Positions 20,691 through 29,908 of a DNA stretch of 64,000 nucleotides are shown here, piece after piece (position 1 is the stretch's first letter; the number at the start of each line of letters is the position of its first letter). This DNA is from Candidatus Mediterraneibacter merdavium. GTDB lineage: Bacteria > Bacillota > Clostridia > Lachnospirales > Lachnospiraceae. The notes under the pieces are model-generated. The model had not been told where the DNA came from. It saw nothing but the letters and a program-made list of their open reading frames with translations, and searched no databases. The position numbers and the translations under genes are program-made. The stretch covers positions 43,345 to 107,344 of the forward strand of contig DWYT01000160.1 in NCBI GenBank assembly GCA_019118545.1, given 5' to 3'.

Positions 20691-21569
20691 ATGTATGGTA
20701 AAATTATAAAAGGAATTGCCGGATTCTACTACGTTCACGTAGTAGAATCCGGTGTTTATGAGTGTAAGGCAAAGGGAATTTTCCGCAAAGACGGGGTAAA
20801 GCCTCTTGTGGGGGATGGCGTAGAGATGGAAGTCACCCATGAAAAAGACATGGAAGGCAATATCATACGTATTCTTCCCAGAAAGAATGAGCTGATCCGC
20901 CCGGCAGTGGCAAATATCGATCAGGCTCTGGTCGTATTTGCCGTGACTAAGCCTCGGCCTCATTTTAACCTGCTGGACCGGTTCCTCGTGATGATGGAGA
21001 GCAGGCATATTCCTGTGGTACTCTGTTTTAATAAGACGGATATCGCGGAAGATCCTGAGATTGCTGAGCTAAAAGAAATCTATCGCGGATGCGGGTATCC
21101 GCTCTTGTTTACAAGTGCGAAAGAGGAGGAGAATATAGAAGAACTCAGGAGAGTGCTCAAGGGAAAGACAACCGCTGTGGCCGGGCCGTCCGGAGTGGGA
21201 AAATCTTCTCTTATCAATCTTCTCCAGTCGGAAGTGAAAATGGAAACCGGGAGCATCAGCTCCAAGATTGAAAGAGGAAAGCATACGACGCGTCATTCCG
21301 AACTGATCGTGCTGGGGGAGGATTCCTACATTATGGACACGCCGGGATTCAGTTCCTTATATGTAAATGAACTGGAGAAAGAAGATTTGAAATATTGCTT
21401 TCCTGAATTTTCACCGCTGGAGGGACAGTGCAGGTTTAACGGATGTGACCATATCCATGAGCCGGGATGCGCTGTAAAAGCGGCTGTGGAGGCGGGAGAA
21501 ATACACAGGATGCGCTATGATGACTATGCAATGCTGTATGGCGAATTACAGGGAAGAAAGAGGTACTAG
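20691..21569 (+). CDS. rsgA: Ribosome small subunit-dependent GTPase A
   Basis: Circularly permuted GTPase: CFNKTD, GPSGVGKSSLIN, DTPGF; C-terminal CxxxxCxHxxEPxC-type zinc motif. Confidence 0.95.
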   Translation: MYGKIIKGIAGFYYVHVVESGVYECKAKGIFRKDGVKPLVGDGVEMEVTHEKDMEGNIIRILPRKNELIRPAVANIDQALVVFAVTKPRPHFNLLDRFLVMMESRHIPVVLCFNKTDIAEDPEIAELKEIYRGCGYPLLFTSAKEEENIEELRRVLKGKTTAVAGPSGVGKSSLINLLQSEVKMETGSISSKIERGKHTTRHSELIVLGEDSYIMDTPGFSSLYVNELEKEDLKYCFPEFSPLEGQCRFNGCDHIHEPGCAVKAAVEAGEIHRMRYDDYAMLYGELQGRKRY

Positions 21570-22235
21570 ATGAGAAAAAATATTTTGGCTCCATCCATAT
21601 TATCAGCGGATTTCAAAATTCTGGGAGAACAGCTAAAGCAGACGGAAGAGGCGGGAGCGCAGTACATTCATTTTGACGTCATGGACGGGGACTTTGTCCC
21701 CAGTATTTCTTTTGGGATGCCGGTGCTTGCGTCAGTGAAGGGAGCTACAGGGCAGACGCTTGACGTCCATCTCATGGTGACGGAGCCTGTGCGGTACGTG
21801 AAAGAATTTGCCGCCTGCGGAGCGGATATTATCACAGTGCACCTTGAGGCATGCGAAGATCTTGGAAAAACGCTTGACGCGGTTCATGCCTGCGGAGTAA
21901 AGGCGGGCGTCTCGATCAGGCCGGGAACTTCGGTGGAAGAGCTGATCCCATACCTTGAGCGGGCGGATATGTTCCTTATCATGAGCGTGGAGCCGGGGTT
22001 TGGCGGGCAGCCTTTTATGCCTGAGGCGCTGAAACGTATCAGCCGCGTAAGAGAACTGCTTGAAGAGCGGGGACTTGACAGGGACATCGAGGTGGACGGA
22101 GGCATCTATCACTCCAATGTGGCTGAGGTGCTGAGGGCAGGGGCCAATGTCATCGTGTCCGGCTCCGGCGTATACAAAGGGGATATCAGGAAAAACGTGG
22201 CGGAATTTATGGAGATATTGAAAAATTATGAGTAA
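21570..22235 (+). CDS. rpe: Ribulose-phosphate 3-epimerase
   Basis: APSILSADF, HFDVMDGDFVPSISFG, MSVEPGFGGQPF, VDGGI. Confidence 0.96.
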   Translation: MRKNILAPSILSADFKILGEQLKQTEEAGAQYIHFDVMDGDFVPSISFGMPVLASVKGATGQTLDVHLMVTEPVRYVKEFAACGADIITVHLEACEDLGKTLDAVHACGVKAGVSIRPGTSVEELIPYLERADMFLIMSVEPGFGGQPFMPEALKRISRVRELLEERGLDRDIEVDGGIYHSNVAEVLRAGANVIVSGSGVYKGDIRKNVAEFMEILKNYE

Positions 22236-22881
22236 GCGGACAGTGATCGTGAGCGGCGGGATGCTGGAAAAGGATTTCGTGCTCCCTATATTAAAAAGTG
22301 AAGATACAGAGTTTGTGATCGGCGTGGACAGCGGACTGAAATTCCTCTATGACAATGAGATCAAGCCGGACTATATCGTGGGGGATTTTGACAGCGCGCC
22401 GCGTTCCCTTGTCAGTTATTACCGAGAAGAGCTGAATGTGCCGATCCGGGAGTTTAATCCTGTGAAAGACGCGTCGGATACAGAGATCGCCCTGCGTCTC
22501 TGCCTCGGACTGAACCGGAAGGAAATATGGATACTTGGGGCCACGGGAAGCCGCATCGATCATCTGTGGGCCAATGTGCAGTGTCTCCAGATCGCGCTGG
22601 CCGCAGGCGCCCGGGCGCGTATTGTTGACAGCCACAATCAGATCAGGCTTCTTGATCAGGGGATCACTCTGAAACGGGAGGAAACATTCGGGAAATATTT
22701 TTCCCTTTTTCCGCTGGAGCTTCCGGTGGACGGCTTAAACATTACAGGGGCAAAGTACCCTTTGAAAGATCATTTCCTAAAGCCGGAGGACAGCCTGTGC
22801 GTGAGCAATGAATTCGCGGAGGATGAGGTGGAGATATCCTTTGCGTTCGGGAAAGTTATTTTGATGGAGACGAGAGATTAA
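22228..22881 (+). CDS. thiN: Thiamine diphosphokinase
   Basis: GVDSGLKFLYDNEIKPDYIVGDFDSAP, DASDTEIALRLCL, GATGSRIDHLWANV. Confidence 0.9.
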   Translation: MSKRTVIVSGGMLEKDFVLPILKSEDTEFVIGVDSGLKFLYDNEIKPDYIVGDFDSAPRSLVSYYREELNVPIREFNPVKDASDTEIALRLCLGLNRKEIWILGATGSRIDHLWANVQCLQIALAAGARARIVDSHNQIRLLDQGITLKREETFGKYFSLFPLELPVDGLNITGAKYPLKDHFLKPEDSLCVSNEFAEDEVEISFAFGKVILMETRD

Positions 22882-22924
22882 AGGAGAAGGATAAAAGGAT
22901 AAGGATTGGACATTCAATGCTGAG

Positions 22925-22978
22925 ATAATGCTATCCCATTGCAAATGTATTGAATTTGCAGCGGGGTGGCATTATAAT
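22925..22978 (+). promoter_or_regulatory. TA promoter overlapping nested inverted repeats
   Basis: TTGAAT 22950-22955, 17 nt, TATAAT 22973-22978. IRs TGCAAAT/ATTTGCA (22940-22946/22954-22960) and ATAATGC/GCATTAT (22925-22931/22969-22975). Confidence 0.7.
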
Positions 22979-23023
22979 TGAAGAGGATAGATTTTGGTTT
23001 ATTATGAGATTGGAGGCAGGGCA

Positions 23024-23323
23024 ATGTCAAGTACGATACAGGTCAGAGTAGAAGATGAATTGAAAAGTAAGTCTGATGAATTGTTTAAGAAGCTGGGTAC
23101 AGATACAACAACTGCGATCAGGATGTTTTTGACACAGTCTGTGATGAATAACGGGTTTCCCTTCGAAATTAAATTAAGCGGAGCATCGGCTGATCCATAC
23201 GGGCCCTTAAGCGAAGACGAACTGATGCAGAAACTCCAGCATTCAAAAGAGCAGGCGGACCGGGGCAAATATAAAAGCGCGGACAATGTAATCTCAGATA
23301 TAAGGGGTAAATATGGATTATAA
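23024..23323 (+). CDS. RelB/DinJ-family antitoxin
   Basis: MSSTIQVRVEDELKSKSDELFKKLGTDTTTAIRMFLTQSV...GFPFEI, an RHH antitoxin profile. Confidence 0.88.
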   Translation: MSSTIQVRVEDELKSKSDELFKKLGTDTTTAIRMFLTQSVMNNGFPFEIKLSGASADPYGPLSEDELMQKLQHSKEQADRGKYKSADNVISDIRGKYGL

Positions 23324-23627
23324 AGTCGTTGTTACGGAAGATGCAGAAGAAGATCTTGAAAAATTTGTAAGGTATCTGCTTTTTGAGAAGAAGAACGAAC
23401 AGGCTGCGAAGAATCTGCTAGAGGATTTTGACAGCACGGTACGTTCATTGACATTGGTGGCGGGAAGTCTGAAATATTGTGAAAATCCCAAATTGAAAAG
23501 AGAAGGATATAAAAGAATCAATTTTATGTCGCATAGATATTTTATGCTGTATCATATTGAGGGAACAACAGCCATTGTTGATAATATCTTTCATGAATTG
23601 CAGGACTATGAGAATAATCTGTATTGA
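23313..23627 (+). CDS. RelE/ParE-family toxin
   Basis: MDYKVVVTEDAEEDLEKFVRYL...GYKRINFMSHRYFMLYHIEGTTAIVDNIFHELQDYENNL; overlaps the antitoxin. Confidence 0.88.
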   Translation: MDYKVVVTEDAEEDLEKFVRYLLFEKKNEQAAKNLLEDFDSTVRSLTLVAGSLKYCENPKLKREGYKRINFMSHRYFMLYHIEGTTAIVDNIFHELQDYENNLY

Positions 23628-23719
23628 TAGTGTTGAACATTGATATACGTTGATATTTAGATTATTGTGACAGGAGAAAAGTTTTATTAAAAAACGATCT
23701 TGAGGAGGAATATTAATAA

Positions 23720-24817
23720 ATGAAATTAGGAATCGTAGGTTTACCAAATGTAGGAAAAAGCACACTGTTTAATTCCCTGACAAAGGCAGGGGCAGAGTCG
23801 GCGAATTATCCGTTCTGCACGATCGACCCGAACGTGGGCGTGGTGACAGTGCCGGATAAGAGACTGGATGTTCTCGGTGAGATGTACCACACAAAGAAAA
23901 TCATCCCGGCGGCCATCGAGTTCGTGGATATTGCAGGTCTTGTAAAGGGCGCGTCAAAAGGCGAGGGACTTGGCAACCAGTTTCTTGCAAATATCCGCGA
24001 GGTGGATGCTATCGTGCATGTGGTGAGATGCTTTGAGAACAGCAATATCGTGCATGTGGACGGAAGTATCGACCCGCTTCGTGATATTGACACAATTAAT
24101 CTGGAGCTGATCTTCTCTGATCTGGAGATACTGGAGAGAAGGATAGCCAAGACGGTGAAACTGTCACGAAATGATAAGACTGCGGCAAAAGAACTGGAGC
24201 TTCTGAACCGCATTAAGGCGCATCTGGAGGACAACAAGATGGCAAAGAGCTTTGCCACGGACGATGAGGACGAGCAGGCATGGCTGGCCGGGTACAATCT
24301 GCTTACAGCCAAGCCGGTGATTTTCGCGGCAAATGTCTCAGAGGATGATCTTGCGGACGACGGCGCTTCCAACGAGGGCGTGAAGGCGGTGCGTGAGTAC
24401 GCGTCACAGGAAGGCTGCGAAGTGTTTGTCGTATGTGCAGAAATCGAGGAAGAGATCGCGCAGCTTGACGATGATGAGAAGAAGATGTTCTTAGACGATT
24501 TAGGCTTGGAAGAGTCTGGTCTTGAAAAACTGATCAAGGCAAGCTATCACCTGCTCGGACTGATCAGCTACCTGACGGCGGGAGAACCCGAGGTGCGCGC
24601 ATGGACGATCAAACGGGGCACAAAGGCTCCACAGGCGGCAGGAAAGATTCATACAGATTTTGAGAGAGGCTTTATCCGCGCAGAGGTGGTCAGCTACGAC
24701 GACCTGATGGCGTGCGGCACCCATGCGGCGGCAAAAGAAAAAGGACTCGTCCGTCTGGAAGGAAAAGACTACGTCGTACAGGACGGCGACATCATGCTGT
24801 TCAGGTTCAACGTGTAG
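23720..24817 (+). CDS. ychF: Redox-regulated ATPase YchF
   Basis: MKLGIVGLPNVGKSTLFNSLTKAGAESANYPFCTIDPNVGVV; TGS-like C-terminus. Confidence 0.96.
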   Translation: MKLGIVGLPNVGKSTLFNSLTKAGAESANYPFCTIDPNVGVVTVPDKRLDVLGEMYHTKKIIPAAIEFVDIAGLVKGASKGEGLGNQFLANIREVDAIVHVVRCFENSNIVHVDGSIDPLRDIDTINLELIFSDLEILERRIAKTVKLSRNDKTAAKELELLNRIKAHLEDNKMAKSFATDDEDEQAWLAGYNLLTAKPVIFAANVSEDDLADDGASNEGVKAVREYASQEGCEVFVVCAEIEEEIAQLDDDEKKMFLDDLGLEESGLEKLIKASYHLLGLISYLTAGEPEVRAWTIKRGTKAPQAAGKIHTDFERGFIRAEVVSYDDLMACGTHAAAKEKGLVRLEGKDYVVQDGDIMLFRFNV

Positions 24818-24828
24818 CAACAGTTCAC

Positions 24829-24898
24829 CCATGCGCCACACAGGAGCGAAAAACATGCTTGCATGTTTTTGCGAGTGAGTGTACGCATGGGGTGAGCG
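24829..24898. repeat. Long imperfect intergenic hairpin, ychF-lgt
   Basis: Outer TCACCCATGCG.CACAC / GTGTACGCATGGGGTGA; inner AAAAACATGC/GCATGTTTTT. Confidence 0.7.
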
Positions 24899-24939
24899 CC
24901 AGAACATGAGCAAAACTGCGGCGGAAGGAGAAGCATATC

Positions 24940-25899
24940 ATGCACTATGACATCAGTTTTCCGAATATTGGGATTTACCTAGACCATGTCGGGAAGAGCA
25001 TCAATGTTCTCGGATTTGAAATTGCATATTACGGCATCATCATTGGGTGTGCCATCCTGATCGGATTTCTTATCGCCACATCGGAGGCAAAGTGTACGCG
25101 TCAGAATCCGGAGGATTATCTTGATATGGGGATCATCGGTGTGGTCGCGGGTATCGCGGGCGCAAGGATTTACTTTGTGGTCTTTTCGTGGGATCTGTAT
25201 AAGGACAACCTTCTGGAGATCTTTAACACCCGCAACGGCGGGCTTGCCATCTACGGCGGCGTCATAGGCGCGGTGCTGGCAGTGTTTATCATGGCGCGGG
25301 TGAAGAAGCTCTCTCCCTTTGTGATACTGGACACCGTGGCAATGGCCATACTGAATGGACAGATGCTCGGGCGTTGGGGAAATTTTTTCAACAGAGAGGC
25401 GTTCGGAGAATATACAGACAGTCTTTTCGCCATGCGGTTGCCGCTGGACGCGGTGCGTTCAGGCGATGTGACAGAAGCAATGCGTGAGCATATAGAGACT
25501 ATAGGCGGCGTTGACTACATCCAAGTGCACCCGACATTTTTGTATGAGTCCGTGTGGTGCGCGGTACTGCTCATTATTCTTGTCTTTTACAGAAAGAGGA
25601 AGAAATATGAAGGAGAGCTTTTCCTTCTGTATGTGTTCGGTTATGCGCTGGGGAGAGTGTGGATCGAGGGCCTGCGGACAGATCAGCTCCTTCTTCCGGG
25701 AATCGATTTTCCGGTATCCCAGCTTCTCGCCGGGGTTATCGTCATCGCGGCGGGCGGCGCACTGCTCTATCTGAGAAAACATCACAAAGGAATACCGATG
25801 ATGAAGGGCAGTAAGGTGTACGAGCCCATGCCGGATAAGATAGAAGGGAAAAAGCGGCCGAAGAAAAAGGACAGGATATTTCATTTTAAGGATAAGTAA
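24940..25899 (+). CDS. lgt: Prolipoprotein diacylglyceryl transferase
   Basis: GLAIYGGVIGA, GQMLGRWGNFFNREAFGE, HPTFLYESVW. Confidence 0.95.
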   Translation: MHYDISFPNIGIYLDHVGKSINVLGFEIAYYGIIIGCAILIGFLIATSEAKCTRQNPEDYLDMGIIGVVAGIAGARIYFVVFSWDLYKDNLLEIFNTRNGGLAIYGGVIGAVLAVFIMARVKKLSPFVILDTVAMAILNGQMLGRWGNFFNREAFGEYTDSLFAMRLPLDAVRSGDVTEAMREHIETIGGVDYIQVHPTFLYESVWCAVLLIILVFYRKRKKYEGELFLLYVFGYALGRVWIEGLRTDQLLLPGIDFPVSQLLAGVIVIAAGGALLYLRKHHKGIPMMKGSKVYEPMPDKIEGKKRPKKKDRIFHFKDK

Positions 25900-25979
25900 G
25901 AGGGGATGAGGGTATGCTGGCTCAGCCAGAAGACTGAACTGCAACAGGAAGGTTACAGGAAAATAGGAAAATGCCTCTT

Positions 25980-26050
25980 AAGACCTTGACTTCCATTTGC
26001 ACACCGTGGTACAATACTACGGCGAATGGAAGTTAGGTCTTTTTTTTTAT
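25980..26050 (+). promoter_or_regulatory. rpmG operon promoter nested within a terminator-like inverted repeat
   Basis: TTGACT 25986-25991, 18 nt, TACAAT 26010-26015. IR AAGACCTTGACTTCCATTTGC / GCGAATGGAAGTTAGGTCTT followed by a T run. Confidence 0.75.
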
Positions 26051-26122
26051 GCCTAAAAACCGATGGGGTCGCAGCCATCAGAGTAACACGCAGGTGAATA
26101 TTAAAAAAGCGAGGTGGAAGTT

Positions 26123-26272
26123 GTGCGCACAAGAATTACACTGGAGTGTACGGAATGCAAAAACCGTAACTACAACATGACGAAGGACAAGAAAGCTCAT
26201 CCGGACCGCATGGAGACTAAGAAGTACTGCAGATTCTGTAAATCACACACGCTGCATAAAGAGACAAAGTAG
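26123..26272 (+). CDS. rpmG: 50S ribosomal protein L33
   Basis: 49-aa GTG-start [52 protein letters not shown]; gaggtgg RBS; below the ORF-track size cut-off. Confidence 0.95.
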   Translation: MRTRITLECTECKNRNYNMTKDKKAHPDRMETKKYCRFCKSHTLHKETK

Positions 26273-26293
26273 TCGTCGGAAGGAAGTGGCATT

Positions 26294-26491
26294 ATGAGTG
26301 AGAACACAAAGACTCAGAAGAAGAGCTGGTTCAAAGGACTTCAGGCAGAGTTCAAGAAAGTCATTTGGCCGGACAAAAAGACACTTGCAAGACAGACCAC
26401 GGCAGTTGTTGCCGTATCCGTGATCCTCGGAGCGCTGATCGCTGTCATCGACGCGATCCTTCAGTTCGGACTGGAATTACTGGTACGATAG
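26294..26491 (+). CDS. secE: Preprotein translocase subunit SecE
   Basis: LQAEFKKVIWPDKKTLARQTTAVV..., one TM segment, followed by nusG. Confidence 0.95.
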   Translation: MSENTKTQKKSWFKGLQAEFKKVIWPDKKTLARQTTAVVAVSVILGALIAVIDAILQFGLELLVR

Positions 26492-26516
26492 CTAAGTGCA
26501 GCAGAAAGGTGATTTT

Positions 26517-27035
26517 ATGTCAGAGGCAAAATGGTATGTAGTTCATACTTATTCGGGGTATGAAAACAAGGTGAAGGCGAACATTGATAAGACGATCGAG
26601 AACCGCCATCTGGAAGACCAGATTCTTGAAGTCCGTGTCCCCATGGAGGAAGTGACGGAACTTAAGAACGGTGTCCAGAAAGCCGTACAGCGCAAGATGT
26701 TCCCGGGTTATGTGATGATTCATATGATCATGAACGACGACACATGGTATGTTGTCAGAAATACCCGCGGAGTCACAGGGTTTGTAGGACCCGGTTCCAA
26801 GCCGGTGCCGCTGGAAGAGAGCGAGATGGCGAACCTCGGCATCAAGAGGGACAATGTCATCGTAAACTTCGGAGTGGGCGATATGGTTGTCGTTACGGGC
26901 GGCGCATGGGAAGGCACGGTGGGAGCCGTACAGAGCATGAACGAGCAGAAGAAGAGCCTGTCTATCAATGTTGAACTTTTTGGCCGGGAGACTCCGGTCG
27001 AGCTTAGTTTTTCAGAAGTGAAGAAAATGGATTAA
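26517..27035 (+). CDS. nusG: Transcription termination/antitermination protein NusG
   Basis: KWYVVHTYSGYENKVKANI, MFPGYVMIHM, WYVVRNTRGVTGFVG, KOW GDMVVVTGGAWEG. Confidence 0.96.
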   Translation: MSEAKWYVVHTYSGYENKVKANIDKTIENRHLEDQILEVRVPMEEVTELKNGVQKAVQRKMFPGYVMIHMIMNDDTWYVVRNTRGVTGFVGPGSKPVPLEESEMANLGIKRDNVIVNFGVGDMVVVTGGAWEGTVGAVQSMNEQKKSLSINVELFGRETPVELSFSEVKKMD

Positions 27036-27041
27036 AGATGA

Positions 27042-27071
27042 GTGGGAGGGGCGTGTCCCCGTAGGTACCAC
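27042..27071 (+). promoter_or_regulatory. Candidate L1-binding mRNA leader upstream of rplK
   Basis: GTGGGAGGGGCGTGTCCCCGTAGGTACCAC: GUGG/CCAC outer helix, asymmetric loop, GGGG/CCCC hairpin, directly before AAGGAGG. Confidence 0.6.
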
Positions 27072-27087
27072 AAGGAGGTAATTGAAA

Positions 27088-27513
27088 ATGGCAAAAAAAG
27101 TAGAAGGTTATATCAAATTACAGATTCCTGCCGGCAAGGCAACTCCGGCACCGCCGGTTGGTCCCGCGCTTGGACAGCACGGAGTAAACATCGTTGAGTT
27201 TACAAAGCAGTTCAACGCAAGGACGGCCGACCAAGGCGACCTGATCATTCCGGTTGTCATCACAGTATACAATGACAGAAGTTTCAGCTTCATCACAAAG
27301 ACACCGCCGGCAGCAGTCCTGATCAAAAAGGCATGCAAGATCCAGTCAGGGTCAGGCGTACCGAACAAGAACAAGGTTGCGACGATCACAAAAGCTCAGC
27401 TTCAGGAGATCGCTGAAATGAAGATGCCGGATCTTAATGCGGCAAGCGTTGAAGCGGCGATGAGCATGGTAGCAGGAACATGCCGTTCCATGGGCGTAGT
27501 CGTAGAGGAATAG
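27088..27513 (+). CDS. rplK: 50S ribosomal protein L11
   Basis: [35 protein letters not shown]. Confidence 0.97.
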   Translation: MAKKVEGYIKLQIPAGKATPAPPVGPALGQHGVNIVEFTKQFNARTADQGDLIIPVVITVYNDRSFSFITKTPPAAVLIKKACKIQSGSGVPNKNKVATITKAQLQEIAEMKMPDLNAASVEAAMSMVAGTCRSMGVVVEE

Positions 27514-27661
27514 AGCACTTGGCGATGCACTGAACACTTAGCGAGGTGCTTCCGAGCCTAGTGCGAAAGCCGTTCCGTGAGATTAGCGAGACCACGCGGT
27601 TGGCGGGGGCTAGGTTAGCGAACGGAACTACCTTTTATAGAAGCGAAGCATATGTAAACAA

Positions 27662-27691
27662 GTGGGAGGGGCAAGATCCCGCAAACACCAC
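27662..27691 (+). promoter_or_regulatory. Second candidate L1-binding mRNA leader, upstream of rplA
   Basis: GTGGGAGGGGCAAGATCCCGCAAACACCAC: same fold, with GGGG/UCCC replacing GGGG/CCCC. Confidence 0.6.
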
Positions 27692-27708
27692 AAGGAGGTT
27701 ATTGTAAA

Positions 27709-28401
27709 ATGAAACGAGGAAAGAAATATATCGAAGCTGCAAAACTGATCGAGAGAGGAAATCTCTACGACAAGGAAGAAGCAGTAGCATTAGTAAAAAA
27801 GGCAGCAACAGCAAAATTTGACGAGACGATTGAGGCTCACATCAGAACAGGATGTGACGGACGCCACGCTGACCAGCAGATCCGCGGCGCGGTTGTACTT
27901 CCGCACGGAACAGGTAAGAAGGTTCGTATCCTTGTATTTGCGAAAGATGCAAAGGCTGAGGAAGCAAAGGCGGCAGGCGCTGATTTCGTGGGCGGCGACG
28001 AGCTGATCCCGAAGATTCAGAACGAGGGATGGCTTGACTTTGACGTAGTTGTTGCTACACCGGATATGATGGGTGTTGTAGGACGTCTCGGACGTGTTCT
28101 CGGACCGAAGGGACTCATGCCGAACCCGAAGGCTGGAACAGTTACGATGGACGTGACAAAGGCGGTCAATGACATCAAAGCCGGTAAGATCGAGTACAGA
28201 CTCGACAAGACAAACATTATCCACGTGCCGATCGGTAAAGCGTCCTTTACTGAGGAGCAGTTAGCGGACAACTTCCAGACGCTTATCGACGCGATCAATA
28301 AGGCAAGACCTGCAGCGGTTAAGGGACAGTTCCTTAAGAGTGTGACTCTTACATCTACAATGGGCCCGGGCGTGAAGGTCAATCCGATGAAGCTCGCGTA
28401 A
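27709..28401 (+). CDS. rplA: 50S ribosomal protein L1
   Basis: [20 protein letters not shown]..., [25 protein letters not shown]. Confidence 0.97.
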   Translation: MKRGKKYIEAAKLIERGNLYDKEEAVALVKKAATAKFDETIEAHIRTGCDGRHADQQIRGAVVLPHGTGKKVRILVFAKDAKAEEAKAAGADFVGGDELIPKIQNEGWLDFDVVVATPDMMGVVGRLGRVLGPKGLMPNPKAGTVTMDVTKAVNDIKAGKIEYRLDKTNIIHVPIGKASFTEEQLADNFQTLIDAINKARPAAVKGQFLKSVTLTSTMGPGVKVNPMKLA

Positions 28402-28432
28402 TTGACAGAGATATAGATTTATCAGAAGGGAA

Positions 28433-28478
28433 GGACATTTTTCGGATCAGTTATAAGGTTCGAAAAATGTCCTTTTTT
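28433..28478 (+). terminator. Rho-independent terminator after rplA
   Basis: Perfect 12-bp stem GGACATTTTTCG/CGAAAAATGTCC plus T6. Confidence 0.92.
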
Positions 28479-28557
28479 GTTGTTTAAGGAACTAGAAAAA
28501 TAGTGTTGATTGTAATAATAGATGAATCATAGGATGAATCCATAAATTGAAAAATGC

Positions 28558-28586
28558 TTGACAGCTAGAATATACTGTGCTAAACT
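28558..28586 (+). promoter_or_regulatory. rplJL promoter
   Basis: TTGACA 28558-28563, 17 nt, TAAACT 28581-28586. Confidence 0.75.
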
Positions 28587-28589
28587 ATA

Positions 28590-28717
28590 CCAGCAACTGC
28601 CGAAGACAGTAGGTGCTGTAAAGCGTAAGGACGACCCGCCTACCGAGGAAAGTTAGATTTATTACGCAAGTATGAATTTATAAACCTCTGTGTCTTTTGG
28701 CGCGGAGGTTTTTTGAT
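28590..28717 (+). ncRNA. L10 (rplJ) ribosomal protein leader with attenuator hairpin
   Basis: cagcaactgccgaagacagtaggtgctgtaaagcgtaaggacgacccgcctaccgagg is typical of Firmicute L10 leaders; hairpin AACCTC...GAGGTT + T6 at 28683-28714. Confidence 0.85.
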
Positions 28718-28780
28718 ACCATAGCAATATGGCAGGACTTTGGCAGTACACGCGAATAACATAAGGAGGTGTACCAGAAA

Positions 28781-29335
28781 GTGGCAAAAGTTGAATTAAA
28801 ACAGCCGATCGTACAGGCGATCGCAGAAGAGATCAAAGACGCCCAGTCAGTTGTTCTTGTTGACTACCGCGGACTTACTGTTGCTCAGGATACAGAACTG
28901 CGCAAGCAGCTCAGAGAAGCGGGCATCATCTATAAGGTATACAAGAACACGATGATGAAGAGAGCTTTCGAGGGAACTGAGTTTGCAGGTCTTGACAACT
29001 GTCTGGAAGGACCGAGCGCTATCGCAATTTCCAAGGATGACGCGACAGCACCGGCAAGAATCCTGTGCAAGTTTGCCAAGGACGCTCAGGCGCTTGAGCT
29101 TAAGGGCGGTGTCGTAGAAGGAACAGTCTATGACGTTGCAGGGCTTACAGAGCTCTCCAAGATTCCGTCAAGAGAAGAGCTTCTTTCCAAACTTCTTGGA
29201 AGCATCCAGTCACCGATTACAAACTTTGCTCGTGTTATTAAGCAGATCGCAGAGCAGGGCGGTGAGGCGGCTCCTGTAGAGGCGGCAGCTGAGACAGCAG
29301 AAGCTCCGGCAGAGACACCGGAAGCAGAGGCGTAA
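28781..29335 (+). CDS. rplJ: 50S ribosomal protein L10
   Basis: MAKVELKQPIVQAIAEEIKDAQSVVLVDYRGLTVAQDTELRKQLR; GTG start at 28781. Confidence 0.95.
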   Translation: MAKVELKQPIVQAIAEEIKDAQSVVLVDYRGLTVAQDTELRKQLREAGIIYKVYKNTMMKRAFEGTEFAGLDNCLEGPSAIAISKDDATAPARILCKFAKDAQALELKGGVVEGTVYDVAGLTELSKIPSREELLSKLLGSIQSPITNFARVIKQIAEQGGEAAPVEAAAETAEAPAETPEAEA

Positions 29336-29418
29336 CAGCGGGGGAATCCCCACGAAAAATGACCATACAGGTCGAGTAATGATTTCAGAACAAAACAAGA
29401 AAATGGAGGATATGTAAA

Positions 29419-29793
29419 ATGGCTAAGATGACAACAGCTGAAATGATCGAAGCGATCAAAGAGTTATCAGTATTAGAGTTAAACGAGCTTGTTAAGGCTT
29501 GTGAAGAAGAGTTCGGCGTATCTGCAGCAGCAGGCGTTGTAGTTGCAGCAGCAGGCGGAGAGGCTGCAGCAGCAGAGGAGAAAGATGAGTTTGATGTAGA
29601 GCTTGTATCTGCAGGTTCTTCTAAGGTTAAGGTTATCAAGGTTGTACGCGAGATCACAGGCCTTGGACTGAAAGAGGCGAAAGAGCTCGTAGACGGAGCG
29701 CCGAAGGTAGTTAAAGAGGGCGTTTCCAAGGCAGAGGCTGAGGAGATCAAGGCTAAGCTTGAGGCTGAGGGCGCTGAGGTAGCTATGAAATAA
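29419..29793 (+). CDS. rplL: 50S ribosomal protein L7/L12
   Basis: Ala-rich hinge; [51 protein letters not shown]. Confidence 0.97.
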   Translation: MAKMTTAEMIEAIKELSVLELNELVKACEEEFGVSAAAGVVVAAAGGEAAAAEEKDEFDVELVSAGSSKVKVIKVVREITGLGLKEAKELVDGAPKVVKEGVSKAEAEEIKAKLEAEGAEVAMK

Positions 29794-29908
29794 TCACCTG
29801 ATAAAGGTGTGCGGGCCGCAGAGGATGAGTTCTTCTGCGGCTCTTTGTTCCCCGTCCGCCCATACCAGCTCGAAGCAGAGCTTCCCGCTGGATGGCACAG
29901 CCATATGC

